A DNA stretch of 64,000 nucleotides. It comes from Niveispirillum sp943371025 (GTDB taxonomy: Bacteria; Pseudomonadota; Alphaproteobacteria; Azospirillales; Azospirillaceae). Of this stretch, positions 16,683 to 25,274 are shown piece after piece (within the stretch, counting starts at the first letter, position 1; every line of letters begins with the position of its first letter). The notes beneath the pieces were generated by a model. That model made no database searches. It saw only the letters and a list, made by a program, of their open reading frames with translations, and was not told the DNA's origin. A program made the translations under genes and the position numbers. The DNA lies in NCBI GenBank assembly GCA_943371025.1, contig CALRTC020000017.1:62001-126000 (forward strand), given 5' to 3'.

Positions 16683-17654
16683 CTAAATCGCCCTCACCGT
16701 CACGTCCCGCGCCGGCGCCCAGGCGATTTTGTTGCGCACGGGCAGGCGGAAGGGGGTGGCTTCGATTTCGAAGATGTCGCCCGGTGCCGTCTTCACCCCG
16801 TCGCTGAAGGACAGCGTGGCCGTGCCGAAGAAATGCACATGCACATCGCCCGGCCGGCGGAACAGGTCGTACTTGAAATGATGATGTTCCAGGTTGGCAA
16901 TCGTGTGGGACATGTTGGCCTCTCCCGACAGGAAGGGCTTTTCCCACAGCACCGCGCCATCGCGGTGGATGCGGCTTTTGCCCTCCACATGCGCCGGCAA
17001 CGCGCCCAGCAGCAGTTCGGCACCGATGGCGGCCTGACGCAGCTTGGAATGGGCCAGCCACAGATAATTGCCGCGCTCGGTCACATGGTCGGAAAACTCA
17101 TTGCCCAGCGCGAAGCCCAGGCGGAACGGCGTGCCGTCGGCACCGATCAGGTAGAGGCCGGCAATCTCCGGCTCTTCGCCTGCATCCAGCGCGAAGGCGG
17201 GAGAGGTCAGCGGCGCATCGGGGCCGACCAGGATCTGGCCGTCGCCCTTATAGAACCATTCCGGCTGCACGCCCGTCTGGCCGGCCGGCGGCTTGCCGCC
17301 TTCCAGACCCATCAGGAACATGCGCATGCTGTCGGTCTGGCCCTGCTGCGCGGCCTTGTGCATCTTGTCCCGGCCCTCCGCCGATCCCAGATGCGTCAGG
17401 CCCGTGCCCGCCACCAGCAGATGGGCCGGATCGGGATGGTCGATGGCGGCCAGCAGGGTGACCGACGACAGGTCCAGGGCATCCCCTGCCCCGCGCGCCG
17501 CCGCTTCACCGGCCAGGGTGCGGCCGGCGGTAATGGCGGCGTGGGCCAGATCCAGGGTGGAGGCGGCACCGGGCACGATACGGGCACCGGCATCATCCAG
17601 CAGGGCGACACCACGGGTGCCGTTGACGCTGAACTGGATCAGGGACTGAGACAT
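16683..17654 (-). CDS. AraD1/GguC-type fumarylacetoacetate hydrolase-fold protein
   Basis: 323-residue FAH-superfamily enzyme of the group labelled AraD1 or GguC in pentose and galactose loci. The start at 17654 follows AAGGAG; a longer frame to 17705 is unlikely. Conserved stretches include LLVAGTGLTHLGSAEGRDKM, EPEIAGLYLIG with acidic metal ligands, and GNEFSDHVTE. Family members act on 2-keto acids made during sugar-acid breakdown. Here the probable substrate is 2-keto-3-deoxy-L-arabinonate or its product. No DHDPS-type KDA dehydratase or ketoglutarate semialdehyde dehydrogenase is in the window, so this protein may cover a later step or those genes lie elsewhere. Confidence 0.8.
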   Translation of the reverse strand: MSQSLIQFSVNGTRGVALLDDAGARIVPGAASTLDLAHAAITAGRTLAGEAAARGAGDALDLSSVTLLAAIDHPDPAHLLVAGTGLTHLGSAEGRDKMHKAAQQGQTDSMRMFLMGLEGGKPPAGQTGVQPEWFYKGDGQILVGPDAPLTSPAFALDAGEEPEIAGLYLIGADGTPFRLGFALGNEFSDHVTERGNYLWLAHSKLRQAAIGAELLLGALPAHVEGKSRIHRDGAVLWEKPFLSGEANMSHTIANLEHHHFKYDLFRRPGDVHVHFFGTATLSFSDGVKTAPGDIFEIEATPFRLPVRNKIAWAPARDVTVRAI

Positions 17655-17750
17655 GGGAACTCCTTGGGCGGACGCGGATGGGACGGGTCCGGGGTGAAAG
17701 GTCATGGCGGTGGGGTAGCCGCCCCCTTCTCCCGTCTTATCGTCCCTTCC

Positions 17751-17873
17751 CCGTCATCCCGGCGAAAGCCGGGACCCAGGGGCCCCAGGACGAACCGTTG
17801 ACACAGCGTCAATCAAAGCCGTCGAAAGGTCGGGCGCTTGGCCCCTGGGTCCCGGCTTTCGCCGGGATGACGG
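17751..17873. repeat. Paired palindrome, class 1
   Basis: Arms and spacer as at 9069, between the FucP-type permease and the AraD1 gene of the same operon. Two consecutive operon junctions thus carry this element. Confidence 0.88.
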
Positions 17874-17933
17874 AGAGAGTGGCACGATGACGGGGAAAGG
17901 TGGATTGCCGGGGAAGAAGGGAGATCACCCCCC

Positions 17934-19250
17934 TCAATCCTCCAGCCGATGTTCAACAGCGATGGCCGCCGTGGGTTTGGCACCCCAGAGCGCGTAGAAC
18001 AGCACATACAGTTCGCACACAGCCGTCAGCAGGAAGGACCATTGCAGGCCATAGGCATCGGCCAACTGGCCCTGGAAATAGACGAGCGCGCCGCCGCCGA
18101 TGGCCATGATCAGCAGGCCGGCCCCTTCTTCGGTCAGCGGGCCCAGGCCGCGGATGCCGAGCGTGAAGATGGTGGGGAACATGATGGAATGGAAAAGGCC
18201 CACGGCGATCAACGCCCACATGGCCACGGTCCCGCCCGTGAACACGGTCAGCAGCATGACGATGAAAGCGCCGATGGAGGCGACGGCCAGCAGCGTTTCC
18301 GCCGCGATCCAGCGCATCAGGTAACCACCGCCCACGCGGCCCACCATCATCCCGCCCCAGAGCAGGAACAGGTAACCTGAGGCCTTTTCATGGGTGATGT
18401 TGGCAATGTCGGGCTGGCTGATGAAATTGATGAACAGGTTGGCGACGCCGATTTCCGCGATCAGATAGATGAAGATGGCGGGGATGCCGAACACCAGATT
18501 GCGGTGACGCCACAGCGAATGCTTCTTGCGTTCCGCCGCATCGGCCCGGCGCGCCGTGGCGCTGATATCGGGCAGATGGGCCCGCGCAATGACCACGGCC
18601 AGGACCAGCAGCACGCCGGCCACGATCAGATAAGGCAGCTGCACCGACTGCGCATCGGCCAGCCGTTCCGCCGCCGTCAGGGTGGTGCCTGCCTCTGCCG
18701 TGCCGCTGGTCGACCGACCCAGGATCAGATAGCCGCCGAACAGCGGGGCCAGCGTCGTGCCGGCCGAATTGCAGGCCTGGACCAGATTGAGGCGCGAGGA
18801 CGCCGTTTCCGGCGGGCCGACGACCGCGACATAGGGATTGGCCGCCACCTGCAGCAGGGCGATGCCCGCCGCCACGATGAACAGGGCCACCAGCGTCACC
18901 TCATAAGAAGGGATGCGCGCGGCCGGGATCATCAGCAGCGACCCGCCGGCCATGGTCAAGAGACCGATGACCATGGCGCGCTTATAGCCGACACGCTCAA
19001 TCAGCTTGGCCGAGGGGACAGAGGCCACCAGATAGGCCACAAACCACACCGACTCGATCAAGGTCGCCTGGCCATAGGTCAGGTCGAAAACACTGCGTAA
19101 ATGCGGCAGCAGCGTATTATTGATGACGGTGATGAAGCCCCAGATGAAAAACAGGCTCGCCAGCAGGGCCAGCACCGATGTGTATGATTTTTGATGCGCA
19201 GCGCCGGTTTGGGCGGCAGCAGCACTGGACGGGGTAGGGGCGACAGGCAT
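17934..19250 (-). CDS. FucP-type sugar MFS permease
   Basis: 438-residue inner-membrane symporter of the FHS/FucP group, which carries fucose, galactose, glucose or arabinose. I start at 19250 where GAGGGAAAG precedes the ATG. Signature segments are FFIWGFITVINNTLLPHLR in helix 1, LIERVGYKRAMVIGL, and LQVAANPYVAVVGPPETASS followed by NLVQACNSAGTTLAPLFGGY. Twelve hydrophobic segments are visible. It is the first gene of the minus-strand operon permease-araD1-araA and diverges from the aldose epimerase gene, so arabinose is its likely substrate. Confidence 0.88.
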   Translation of the reverse strand: MPVAPTPSSAAAAQTGAAHQKSYTSVLALLASLFFIWGFITVINNTLLPHLRSVFDLTYGQATLIESVWFVAYLVASVPSAKLIERVGYKRAMVIGLLTMAGGSLLMIPAARIPSYEVTLVALFIVAAGIALLQVAANPYVAVVGPPETASSRLNLVQACNSAGTTLAPLFGGYLILGRSTSGTAEAGTTLTAAERLADAQSVQLPYLIVAGVLLVLAVVIARAHLPDISATARRADAAERKKHSLWRHRNLVFGIPAIFIYLIAEIGVANLFINFISQPDIANITHEKASGYLFLLWGGMMVGRVGGGYLMRWIAAETLLAVASIGAFIVMLLTVFTGGTVAMWALIAVGLFHSIMFPTIFTLGIRGLGPLTEEGAGLLIMAIGGGALVYFQGQLADAYGLQWSFLLTAVCELYVLFYALWGAKPTAAIAVEHRLED

Positions 19251-19286
19251 CTTGGTGCTTTCCCTCTTGGCGTCTTCGTTTGTTAT

Positions 19287-19305
19287 TTGTATGAGTATAT
19301 ACCAA
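19287..19305. promoter_or_regulatory. Candidate operator between sugar permease and aldose epimerase
   Basis: TTGTATGAGTATATACCAA is an imperfect dyad (TTG...CAA with AT-rich centre) in the 110-base divergent region. It stands out in otherwise GC-rich DNA and resembles GntR/FadR-type sites. The GntR regulator at 25275 is the obvious candidate to bind it. Confidence 0.4.
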
Positions 19306-19360
19306 CGCCCCGCCGACGCGGTCAACCGCGCATGCGCCCCCTTCCGGAGGAACCCAGAGA

Positions 19361-20524
19361 ATGTCCAGCCGTCCCGCCGCCCCGCCGCTGAAACCCGCCC
19401 TGGCCCTGGCTCTGTACGCCGGCATGGCGTTCACGGCCGGTGACGCCGCTGCCGCGACGGCCGCGCGTGCGCCCTTCGGCGCCCTGTCCAATGGCGCCAA
19501 GGTGGAGGCGGTGACCCTGTCCAATGCCGCCGGCACCAGCGCCACCATCATCACCTATGGCGCGACGCTGCAGGCGCTGAAGACGCCGGACCGCAGGGGG
19601 CAGGTGGCCGATATCGTGCTGGGCCATGACAATCTGGCGCCCTATGAGGCCACGCCCAATTATTTCGGCGTCACCGTCGGCCGCTATGCCAACCGCATTG
19701 CCGGCGGCCGCTTCACGCTGGATGGCAAGACCTATCAATTGCCGCTGAACGACAAGACCAATTCGCTGCATGGCGGCGGCAAGGGCTTTGACAAGCAGGT
19801 CTGGACCGTCACCGACGTGAAGAATGGCCCCACCGCGTCGGTCACCCTGACGCTGGACAGCCCCGATGGCGACCTGGGCTATCCGGGCCGGGTGCAGGCC
19901 AAGGCCACCTATGCGCTGGATGATCAGAACAACCTGACCATTGTTTATGAGGCGGCTACCGACAAGCCGACCATCATCAACATGACCAACCATGCCATCT
20001 TCAATCTGGCGGGCGAAGGCAGCGCGTTGGGTGTGCTGAACCACCGGCTGACCATGCCGGCCAGCCATTACACGCCCGTCAATGCCGCGCTGATCCCCAC
20101 CGGGGAACTGAAGCCCGTCGATGGCGGTCTGTTCGATTTCCGCAAGGGACGGACCATTTCCGACGGCATCCGCGACGGGCGCGACCCGCAGATCGTGGCC
20201 GGGCGCGGCTATGACCATAATTTCGCCCTCGATGCCGGCCTGACGGCCAAGCCCAAGCTGGCGGCGCGTCTGGAAGACCCGGACAGCGGCCGCGTGCTGG
20301 AGGTGTTTTCCACCGAACCGGGCCTGCAGCTTTACACGGGCAATTTCCTGGACGGTACGCTGATCGGCAAGCAGGGCCATGTCTATCGCATGGGCGACGG
20401 CATCGCCCTGGAACCGCAGAAATTCCCCGACGCCCCCAACCAGCCCGGCTTTGTCTCCGCGCGCCTGGACCCGGGCAAGCCCTATCGCCACGAGATGAGC
20501 TTTCGGTTGTCGGTGGTGAAGTGA
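19361..20524 (+). CDS. galM: Aldose 1-epimerase (mutarotase), exported
   Basis: 387-residue GalM-family enzyme interconverting alpha and beta anomers of aldoses. The signal peptide ends near GDAAAATA, so it works in the periplasm, before uptake. Motifs include YGATLQALKTPDR, GVTVGRYANRIAGGRF with the substrate-binding Asn-Arg, NSLHGGGKGFDK with the catalytic-region histidine, and NMTNHAIFNL. GGAGG lies ten bases before the ATG. It would feed L-arabinose in the right anomeric form to the permease or dehydrogenase. Confidence 0.9.
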   Translation: MSSRPAAPPLKPALALALYAGMAFTAGDAAAATAARAPFGALSNGAKVEAVTLSNAAGTSATIITYGATLQALKTPDRRGQVADIVLGHDNLAPYEATPNYFGVTVGRYANRIAGGRFTLDGKTYQLPLNDKTNSLHGGGKGFDKQVWTVTDVKNGPTASVTLTLDSPDGDLGYPGRVQAKATYALDDQNNLTIVYEAATDKPTIINMTNHAIFNLAGEGSALGVLNHRLTMPASHYTPVNAALIPTGELKPVDGGLFDFRKGRTISDGIRDGRDPQIVAGRGYDHNFALDAGLTAKPKLAARLEDPDSGRVLEVFSTEPGLQLYTGNFLDGTLIGKQGHVYRMGDGIALEPQKFPDAPNQPGFVSARLDPGKPYRHEMSFRLSVVK

Positions 20525-20606
20525 GGGGGGCCATTTTGCGCGTCCTTATGCTGCGGCCCAGAGGCGCAGAGTTAAGAGGCCCGTTACCTCTTTTCAGCCC
20601 GTTCTT

Positions 20607-20722
20607 CCCGTCATCCCGGCGAAAGCCGGGACCCAGGCGCAGAGCGGCGTCTGCCGCGATATTTGTCATATAGGCGCTAACCGCGCCTCACGCTGGGTCC
20701 CGGCTTTCGCCGGGATGACGGG
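20607..20722. repeat. Paired palindrome, class 2
   Basis: Same outer arms as class 1 but a different spacer, containing the internal hairpins GCGGCG-TCT-GCCGC and GGCGC-TAACC-GCGCC. Same orientation at 32659 and 62759, opposite at 51072 and 57979. Confidence 0.88.
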
Positions 20723-20822
20723 GGAGAGAGGGAATGCGTCGAGGTCCAATTAACCCCTTGTGGCGATGAAGAACCATCGTGCGTCACCACCCCCAGACGA
20801 ACCCTTATAAGGACCAAAGGTC

Positions 20823-22625
20823 ATGAGTGCTTCCCCGTCGGAACCGAAGAAGCTGCGCTCGCGCGCCTGGTTCGACAATCCGGCCAATATCGACATGACG
20901 GCGCTGTATCTGGAGCGCTATCTGAATTTCGGCCTGTCGCTGGCGGAATTGCAGTCGGGCAAGCCGATCATCGGGATCGCGCAGACCGGGTCCGACCTGT
21001 CGCCCTGCAACCGCCATCATCTGGTCCTGGCGGAACGCGTGCGGGAGGGTATCCGGGAGGCCGGCGGCATCGCCCTTGAATTCCCGGTCCATCCCATCCA
21101 GGAAACGGGCAAGCGGCCCACGGCCGGGCTGGACCGCAATCTGGCCTATCTGGCGCTGGTGGAGGTGCTGTATGGCTATCCGCTGGATGGCGTGGTGCTG
21201 ACCATCGGTTGTGACAAGACCACGCCCGCCTGCCTGATGGCCGCCGCCACCGTCAATATCCCCGCCATCGCCCTGTCGGTCGGCCCCATGCTGAACGGCT
21301 GGCACAAGGGGGAACGCACAGGCTCGGGCACCATCGTCTGGAAGGCCCGGCAGATGCTGGCGGCAGGCGAGATCGACAATGCCGGCTTCATCAAGCTGGT
21401 GGCCTCCTCCGCGCCGTCCACGGGTTATTGCAACACCATGGGCACGGCCACGACCATGAACAGCCTGGCCGAGGCGTTGGGCATGCAGTTGCCGGGATCG
21501 GCCGCCATCCCCGCCCCCTATCGCGACCGGCAGGAAGTGGCCTATCTGACGGGCAAGCGGGCCGTGGAGCTGGTGATGGAGGATGTGAAACCGTCCGACA
21601 TCATGACCCGCGACGCCTTCCTGAACGCCATCGCCGTCAATTCCGCCATCGGCGGGTCGACCAATGCCCCCATCCATCTGGCCGCCATCGCCCGGCATAT
21701 GGGCGTGGAACTGGAATTGAAGGACTGGCAGACGCATGGGCATGACGTGCCGCTGCTGGTCAATCTGCAGCCGGCCGGGGAATATCTGGGCGAGGATTAT
21801 TACCGCGCCGGCGGCGTGCCCGCCGTGGTCAACCAGTTGATGGGCCAGGGCCTGATCCGCGAGGATGCGCTGACCGTCAATGGCAAGACCATCGGGGAGA
21901 ATTGCCGCGGCGTGGCCATTGAGGATGAGAAGGTGATCCGTCCCTTCGACCAGCCCTTGAAGGAAAAGGCCGGCTTCATCGTGCTGAGCGGCAACCTGTT
22001 CGATGCCGCCATCATGAAGACCAGCGTGATTTCGGAGGAATTCCGCGACCGGTACCTGTCCAACCCCGACGATCCGGAAGCGTTCGAAGGCCCGGCCGTC
22101 GTCTTTGACGGGCCGGAGGATTACCATGCCCGCATCGACGATCCGGCCTTGGGCATCACGTCGGAAACCCTGCTGTTCATGCGCGGCGCGGGCCCCGTGG
22201 GCTATCCGGGGGCGGCCGAAGTGGTGAATATGCGCCCGCCGGCCTATCTGATCCGCGAAGGCATTTCGGCCCTGCCCTGCCTGGGCGACGGGCGGCAGTC
22301 GGGCACGTCGGGCTCGCCGTCGATCCTGAACGCGTCGCCGGAAGCGGCGGTGGGCGGCGGGCTGGCCCTGCTGCGCACGGGCGACCGGGTGCGCATCGAC
22401 CTGCGCCGGCAGACGGCCGATGTGCTGATCTCCGATGCGGAACTGGCGCAGCGCCGGGCGGAACTGGCGGCGGCCGGCGGCTATGCCTATCCGGCCTCCC
22501 AGACCCCGTGGCAGTCGATCCAGCGTTCCCTGGTCGGCCAGATGAACACAGGCGCCATCCTGGAAGGATCGGAGCAGTTCCAGCGCATCGCCCAGACCAG
22601 GGGCCTGCCGCGGGATAATCATTGA
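20823..22625 (+). CDS. araC: IlvD/Edd-family sugar-acid dehydratase, probable L-arabinonate dehydratase
   Basis: 600-residue iron-sulfur dehydratase. The three cluster cysteines of the pentonate dehydratase group are visible: C62 in SDLSPCNRH, C130 in IGCDKTTPAC, and C203 in STGYCNTMG. The C-terminal LGDGRQSGTSGSPSILNASP carries the active-site serine region. It would turn L-arabinonate into 2-keto-3-deoxy-L-arabinonate. The assignment to arabinonate rather than xylonate or galactonate rests on the arabinose dehydrogenase nearby. The symbol is the Azospirillum one (not the AraC regulator). Confidence 0.85.
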   Translation: MSASPSEPKKLRSRAWFDNPANIDMTALYLERYLNFGLSLAELQSGKPIIGIAQTGSDLSPCNRHHLVLAERVREGIREAGGIALEFPVHPIQETGKRPTAGLDRNLAYLALVEVLYGYPLDGVVLTIGCDKTTPACLMAAATVNIPAIALSVGPMLNGWHKGERTGSGTIVWKARQMLAAGEIDNAGFIKLVASSAPSTGYCNTMGTATTMNSLAEALGMQLPGSAAIPAPYRDRQEVAYLTGKRAVELVMEDVKPSDIMTRDAFLNAIAVNSAIGGSTNAPIHLAAIARHMGVELELKDWQTHGHDVPLLVNLQPAGEYLGEDYYRAGGVPAVVNQLMGQGLIREDALTVNGKTIGENCRGVAIEDEKVIRPFDQPLKEKAGFIVLSGNLFDAAIMKTSVISEEFRDRYLSNPDDPEAFEGPAVVFDGPEDYHARIDDPALGITSETLLFMRGAGPVGYPGAAEVVNMRPPAYLIREGISALPCLGDGRQSGTSGSPSILNASPEAAVGGGLALLRTGDRVRIDLRRQTADVLISDAELAQRRAELAAAGGYAYPASQTPWQSIQRSLVGQMNTGAILEGSEQFQRIAQTRGLPRDNH

Positions 22626-22674
22626 GGGGCTGTGGTCGCAGGGACAGGCCCTCAGGGGGGAATCCAGACAGACA

Positions 22675-22941
22675 CTAGTAATGTTTGCGGCAGGACGCGA
22701 TTTCGACCCGCTGGTCGGCGTCCGTGCCGCAAACGCGATAGACCAGGCGGTGTTCCTGCGTGATCCGGCGAGACCAGAAGCCGTTGAGCGTACCTTTCAA
22801 CGGTTCCGGCTTGCCAATCCCGGCAAAGGGGGTGCGCCTGACATTCTGCAGCAGGGCATTGATGCGAGCCGCGATTTCCGGGTCCTGTTCCTGCCAGCCC
22901 AGATAGTCCACCCAGGCGTCAGCGGAAAACACGACCTTCAT
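22675..22941 (-). CDS. yoeB: Txe/YoeB-family mRNA-cleaving toxin
   Basis: 88-residue ribosome-dependent RNase of a type II toxin-antitoxin pair. Visible family features are WVDYLGWQEQDPEIAARIN, the conserved GIGKPEPLKG turn with the catalytic-region glutamate, GFWSRRITQEHRLVYRV, and the C-terminal IASCRKHY with the terminal His-Tyr. Length is normal, with no truncation. Its ATG overlaps the antitoxin stop (ATGA), giving coupled translation. Confidence 0.93.
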   Translation of the reverse strand: MKVVFSADAWVDYLGWQEQDPEIAARINALLQNVRRTPFAGIGKPEPLKGTLNGFWSRRITQEHRLVYRVCGTDADQRVEIASCRKHY

Positions 22942-23189
22942 TCAGCTCCCGTCCATTCCACGGTCCGGCCCGCGTCCAACTGTTCGATCGACCGGCGCAG
23001 ATGTTCGGCGTTGGCGGGCGAGGACAGCAGATGCACCGTCTCCTGCCAGCCTTCAAACTCGCTGAGTGACATCAGGACGACGTCTTCCACGCCCTGCCGC
23101 GTCACGATGATGGGCGCGCGGTCCTGGGTCACCTTGTCCATCAGGCCCGCCAGATTCTGTCGGGCGGTGCTGTAATTCACGACATCCAT
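22938..23189 (-). CDS. yefM: YefM-family antitoxin (Phd/YefM)
   Basis: 83-residue antitoxin that neutralises the toxin encoded just after it and represses the operon. N-terminal MDVVNYSTARQNLAGLMDKV and PIIVTRQGVEDVVLMSLSEFE are classic YefM. The C-terminus (TVEWTGAE) is the acidic toxin-wrapping tail. A TGTAC palindrome lies 25 bases upstream of the start, where YefM is known to bind. Confidence 0.93.
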   Translation of the reverse strand: MDVVNYSTARQNLAGLMDKVTQDRAPIIVTRQGVEDVVLMSLSEFEGWQETVHLLSSPANAEHLRRSIEQLDAGRTVEWTGAE

Positions 23190-23213
23190 GGTTGGCTCCC
23201 GTTTTCAGAGCCT

Positions 23214-23235
23214 ATTGTACCATGATTTGTACAAT
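23214..23235 (-). promoter_or_regulatory. YefM operator
   Basis: ATTGTAC-N8-GTACAAT is a perfect 7-bp dyad directly upstream of yefM. It contains the TGTAC half of the TGTACA core known for E. coli YefM-YoeB autoregulation. Confidence 0.8.
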
Positions 23236-23252
23236 TCGAAACGCCTCTCCCC

Positions 23253-23315
23253 TCACATCGTCACTTCCGTATCCTGCTGGACCAGGTTGATCAGGTCGAT
23301 CATGGCGGCGCGGGC
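23253..23315 (-). pseudogene. Relic: 3' end of a second gntR gene
   Basis: These 63 bases match the last 63 bases of the intact gntR (25275-25337) at 58 positions, stop codon included. They decode RAAMIDLINLVQQDTEVTM against RAAMIELIRLAQQDTEVAM in the intact gene. No upstream part of the gene remains. The S41 peptidase gene ends inside this relic (stop at 23300). It shows that a paralogous regulator gene, or a duplicated gntR, was cut here. Confidence 0.8.
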
Positions 23316-24565
23316 ACCAGCAAGGGTCCAATGTCCGGTCCCGCGGGCGGGTCCAGGACGAAGCGGGGATAGGACAGGGGCAGGCCCGTGTTGGGCAGCG
23401 TCACACCCTGCACCCCGCCGGATTGCCGGGTCCGTGCCGCGCCGCCGGTTCCCGTCAGGCTGCCAAAGCCGTAATCCCGCACGACATTGCTGAACAGCAC
23501 GGCCGAGGAATAGGTCAGCGGTCCGATCTGGACCGACAGTTTGCCGGAAAAGTGCAATGGCTCGTCCATCACAGGCAAGGTGGCGCTTTCGATGGCGCCG
23601 GTCGACACGCCGCCCGTCTTCTCCCGCTTGCGATAGGTCGAGCCCTGCTTATAGGGCCGGTCGGCAATGTAACGAAGGATGCCCTCCTTCCACATGTCAT
23701 CATTGCCGCCGCCATTGGTGCTGACATCAATGACCAGTCGATCGATCGCGGCAGCCTTGATCCGGGCAAAGCAGTCGTGGGTGAATTGCAGAAAGCGGTC
23801 CTTGTCGTCCCAGACAAAGGACGCGACCGTCAGCCGTGCCGATCCGTCGGCATTGACGGAGCAGGTGAACGACCGCTCAAAGCTGGCTTCCTGCTGAAGG
23901 ATGGCTGGAAGGGTGTGCGCGGCGGGCATGTGCAGCGGCACATTGCTGTCCTGCAGCACCAGTTCATAGGCTGTGGGCGTCCCATAAAGCCTGGCGTGAA
24001 ACAGCCACCAGCGCTGTGACAGCAGGGCCGCGCGAAAGATCGGGCTGTCACCATGCGTCCGCGCCAGAAGCGCCCGGGCGACAAGGCGGGCGTCGCGGCC
24101 GTTGATCTTCATGACCCGGCGTCCGGCCAGCTTTGTTGCCGATCCGCCAAGAGCGGCCATGATGACGGGGTAGCCTGCCGGGTCCAGGTCAATTTCAAAC
24201 GGAAAGAAGCCGATGCCGGCGTCGATGTCCTTCCTGGTCTGTCCACGCCAATCCGGCAGACCGATGAAAAGGTGCCCATCGGCCAGGACGGGGTTCAACT
24301 GCGCCAGGGCCGCCCAGGCCTCCGCCTGATCCATCGGGTGATCAAGCTGCCGGCGCAATTCCGCCGCCGCTTCCTCAAGCCGCTCACGCGGGACCGAATG
24401 GGACAGGTCAGGATGCTGCTGCACAATCGTGTCGATGGCAAAGCGCAGATCCGCCCGCAAAGCGTCAGGGGAAAACCGCACGGGTCCGGCCGGATCTGCC
24501 ATGGCCGGGATGCTGAACAGGATAAGGGGCGCAAGCGCCAACAGCCCCCTGAGAAGCCACGTCAC
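23300..24565 (-). CDS. S41-family (C-terminal processing protease-like) peptidase
   Basis: 421-residue exported protein with a GTG start behind AAGAAGGGA and a signal peptide ending at PAMADP. The C-terminal half has the S41 core: LVIDVSTNGGGNDDMWKEG and VQIGPLTYSSAVLFSNVVRD, where the serine after TYS is the probable nucleophile, then DYGFGSLTGTGGAA. A recognisable PDZ is not obvious. The last residues (LVPAPP) are read out of the gntR relic, so the original C-terminus was probably replaced. It diverges from an ArsR-like regulator with a strong dyad between them. Function and substrate unknown. Confidence 0.78.
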   Translation of the reverse strand: MTWLLRGLLALAPLILFSIPAMADPAGPVRFSPDALRADLRFAIDTIVQQHPDLSHSVPRERLEEAAAELRRQLDHPMDQAEAWAALAQLNPVLADGHLFIGLPDWRGQTRKDIDAGIGFFPFEIDLDPAGYPVIMAALGGSATKLAGRRVMKINGRDARLVARALLARTHGDSPIFRAALLSQRWWLFHARLYGTPTAYELVLQDSNVPLHMPAAHTLPAILQQEASFERSFTCSVNADGSARLTVASFVWDDKDRFLQFTHDCFARIKAAAIDRLVIDVSTNGGGNDDMWKEGILRYIADRPYKQGSTYRKREKTGGVSTGAIESATLPVMDEPLHFSGKLSVQIGPLTYSSAVLFSNVVRDYGFGSLTGTGGAARTRQSGGVQGVTLPNTGLPLSYPRFVLDPPAGPDIGPLLVPAPP

Positions 24566-24617
24566 TGCCGGATTTCCCTTCTTGATCGTTGAAGACCGGG
24601 ACCAGCCCGGATATGAT

Positions 24618-24648
24618 CTGTTGAAAAAGATGCATTATTTTTCAACAG
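24618..24648. promoter_or_regulatory. Operator between S41 peptidase and ArsR-like regulator
   Basis: CTGTTGAAAAA-N9-TTTTTCAACAG, a perfect 11-bp dyad. It ends at the ribosome-binding site of the regulator gene (24655) and lies 53 bases before the peptidase start. Position and symmetry suggest autoregulation plus control of the peptidase. Confidence 0.75.
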
Positions 24649-24654
24649 GAGTCC

Positions 24655-25272
24655 ATGACAATGGATAGCGGGGGCCCAGCACACCTGGTTGCCGATCCGG
24701 CACAGATCAGCCTGCTCAGTTCGCCGGTCCGGCAGGAGCTGGTGGATACGCTGGCGGCGCTGGGGGGAGAGGCAGAGGTAGCCACGCTGGCAGAACAGCT
24801 TGGCCGGCCGGCGGACGGGCTCTACTACCACCTGCGCGCGCTGGTCGATGGTGGACTGGTGCAGGAGGTGGCGGCGACCGAGGGCGAGGAACGGCGGTTC
24901 CGGCTGCCCGGCGGGGGAACCACACCCCTGCGTCTTGCCTATGACCTGGGGCCGGGCGGCAATGCGGCGGAACTGCGGGTTTTCGCACGGGGGCTGCTGG
25001 CGATCGCCGGCCGCGATTTCGAAGCGGGACTGGACCGTGCGGGCATGGTAGTCAGTGGCCCGGGGCGGGAATTATGGGCGTCGCGCAACAAGGGCTGGCT
25101 GAGCCGTGATGATCTGGCAGAGGTAAATGCGCTGCTGGAACGATTGAGCGTGCTGACCAGCCAGCCGAGGGCGGAAGGCCGGGACCATCTGGCCAGCCTT
25201 GCCTTTGTTCTGGCACCGATCGATCCGCGCCCCAAGCGGCGGCCGGCAAGACAGCCGCGGCAACCCGCCTGA
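24655..25272 (+). CDS. ArsR-like winged-helix regulator
   Basis: 205-residue DNA-binding protein. Residues ~15-75 form a winged helix of the ArsR/SmtB type (LLSSPVRQELVDTLAALGG, then VATLAEQLGRPADGLYYHLR and GLVQEV). No cysteine metal site is visible, so it is probably not a metal sensor. The C-terminal 110 residues are helical and unrecognised, ending in a basic tail (RPKRRPARQPRQ). Start ATG at 24655 with CAGGAG four bases upstream, or ATG at 24661 with better spacing. It ends 2 bases before the convergent gntR stop. Confidence 0.8.
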   Translation: MTMDSGGPAHLVADPAQISLLSSPVRQELVDTLAALGGEAEVATLAEQLGRPADGLYYHLRALVDGGLVQEVAATEGEERRFRLPGGGTTPLRLAYDLGPGGNAAELRVFARGLLAIAGRDFEAGLDRAGMVVSGPGRELWASRNKGWLSRDDLAEVNALLERLSVLTSQPRAEGRDHLASLAFVLAPIDPRPKRRPARQPRQPA

Positions 25273-25274
25273 GG

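Noticed and set aside
20823..22625. Assignment as IlvD (dihydroxy-acid dehydratase of branched-chain amino acid synthesis)
   Set aside because: Cysteine positions and the arabinose gene context fit the pentonate dehydratase branch of the same family better. Final proof needs phylogeny.
24655..25272. Metal-sensing ArsR/SmtB repressor
   Set aside because: The protein contains no cysteine in the DNA-recognition helix or the dimer helix, so a classical metal site is not supported.
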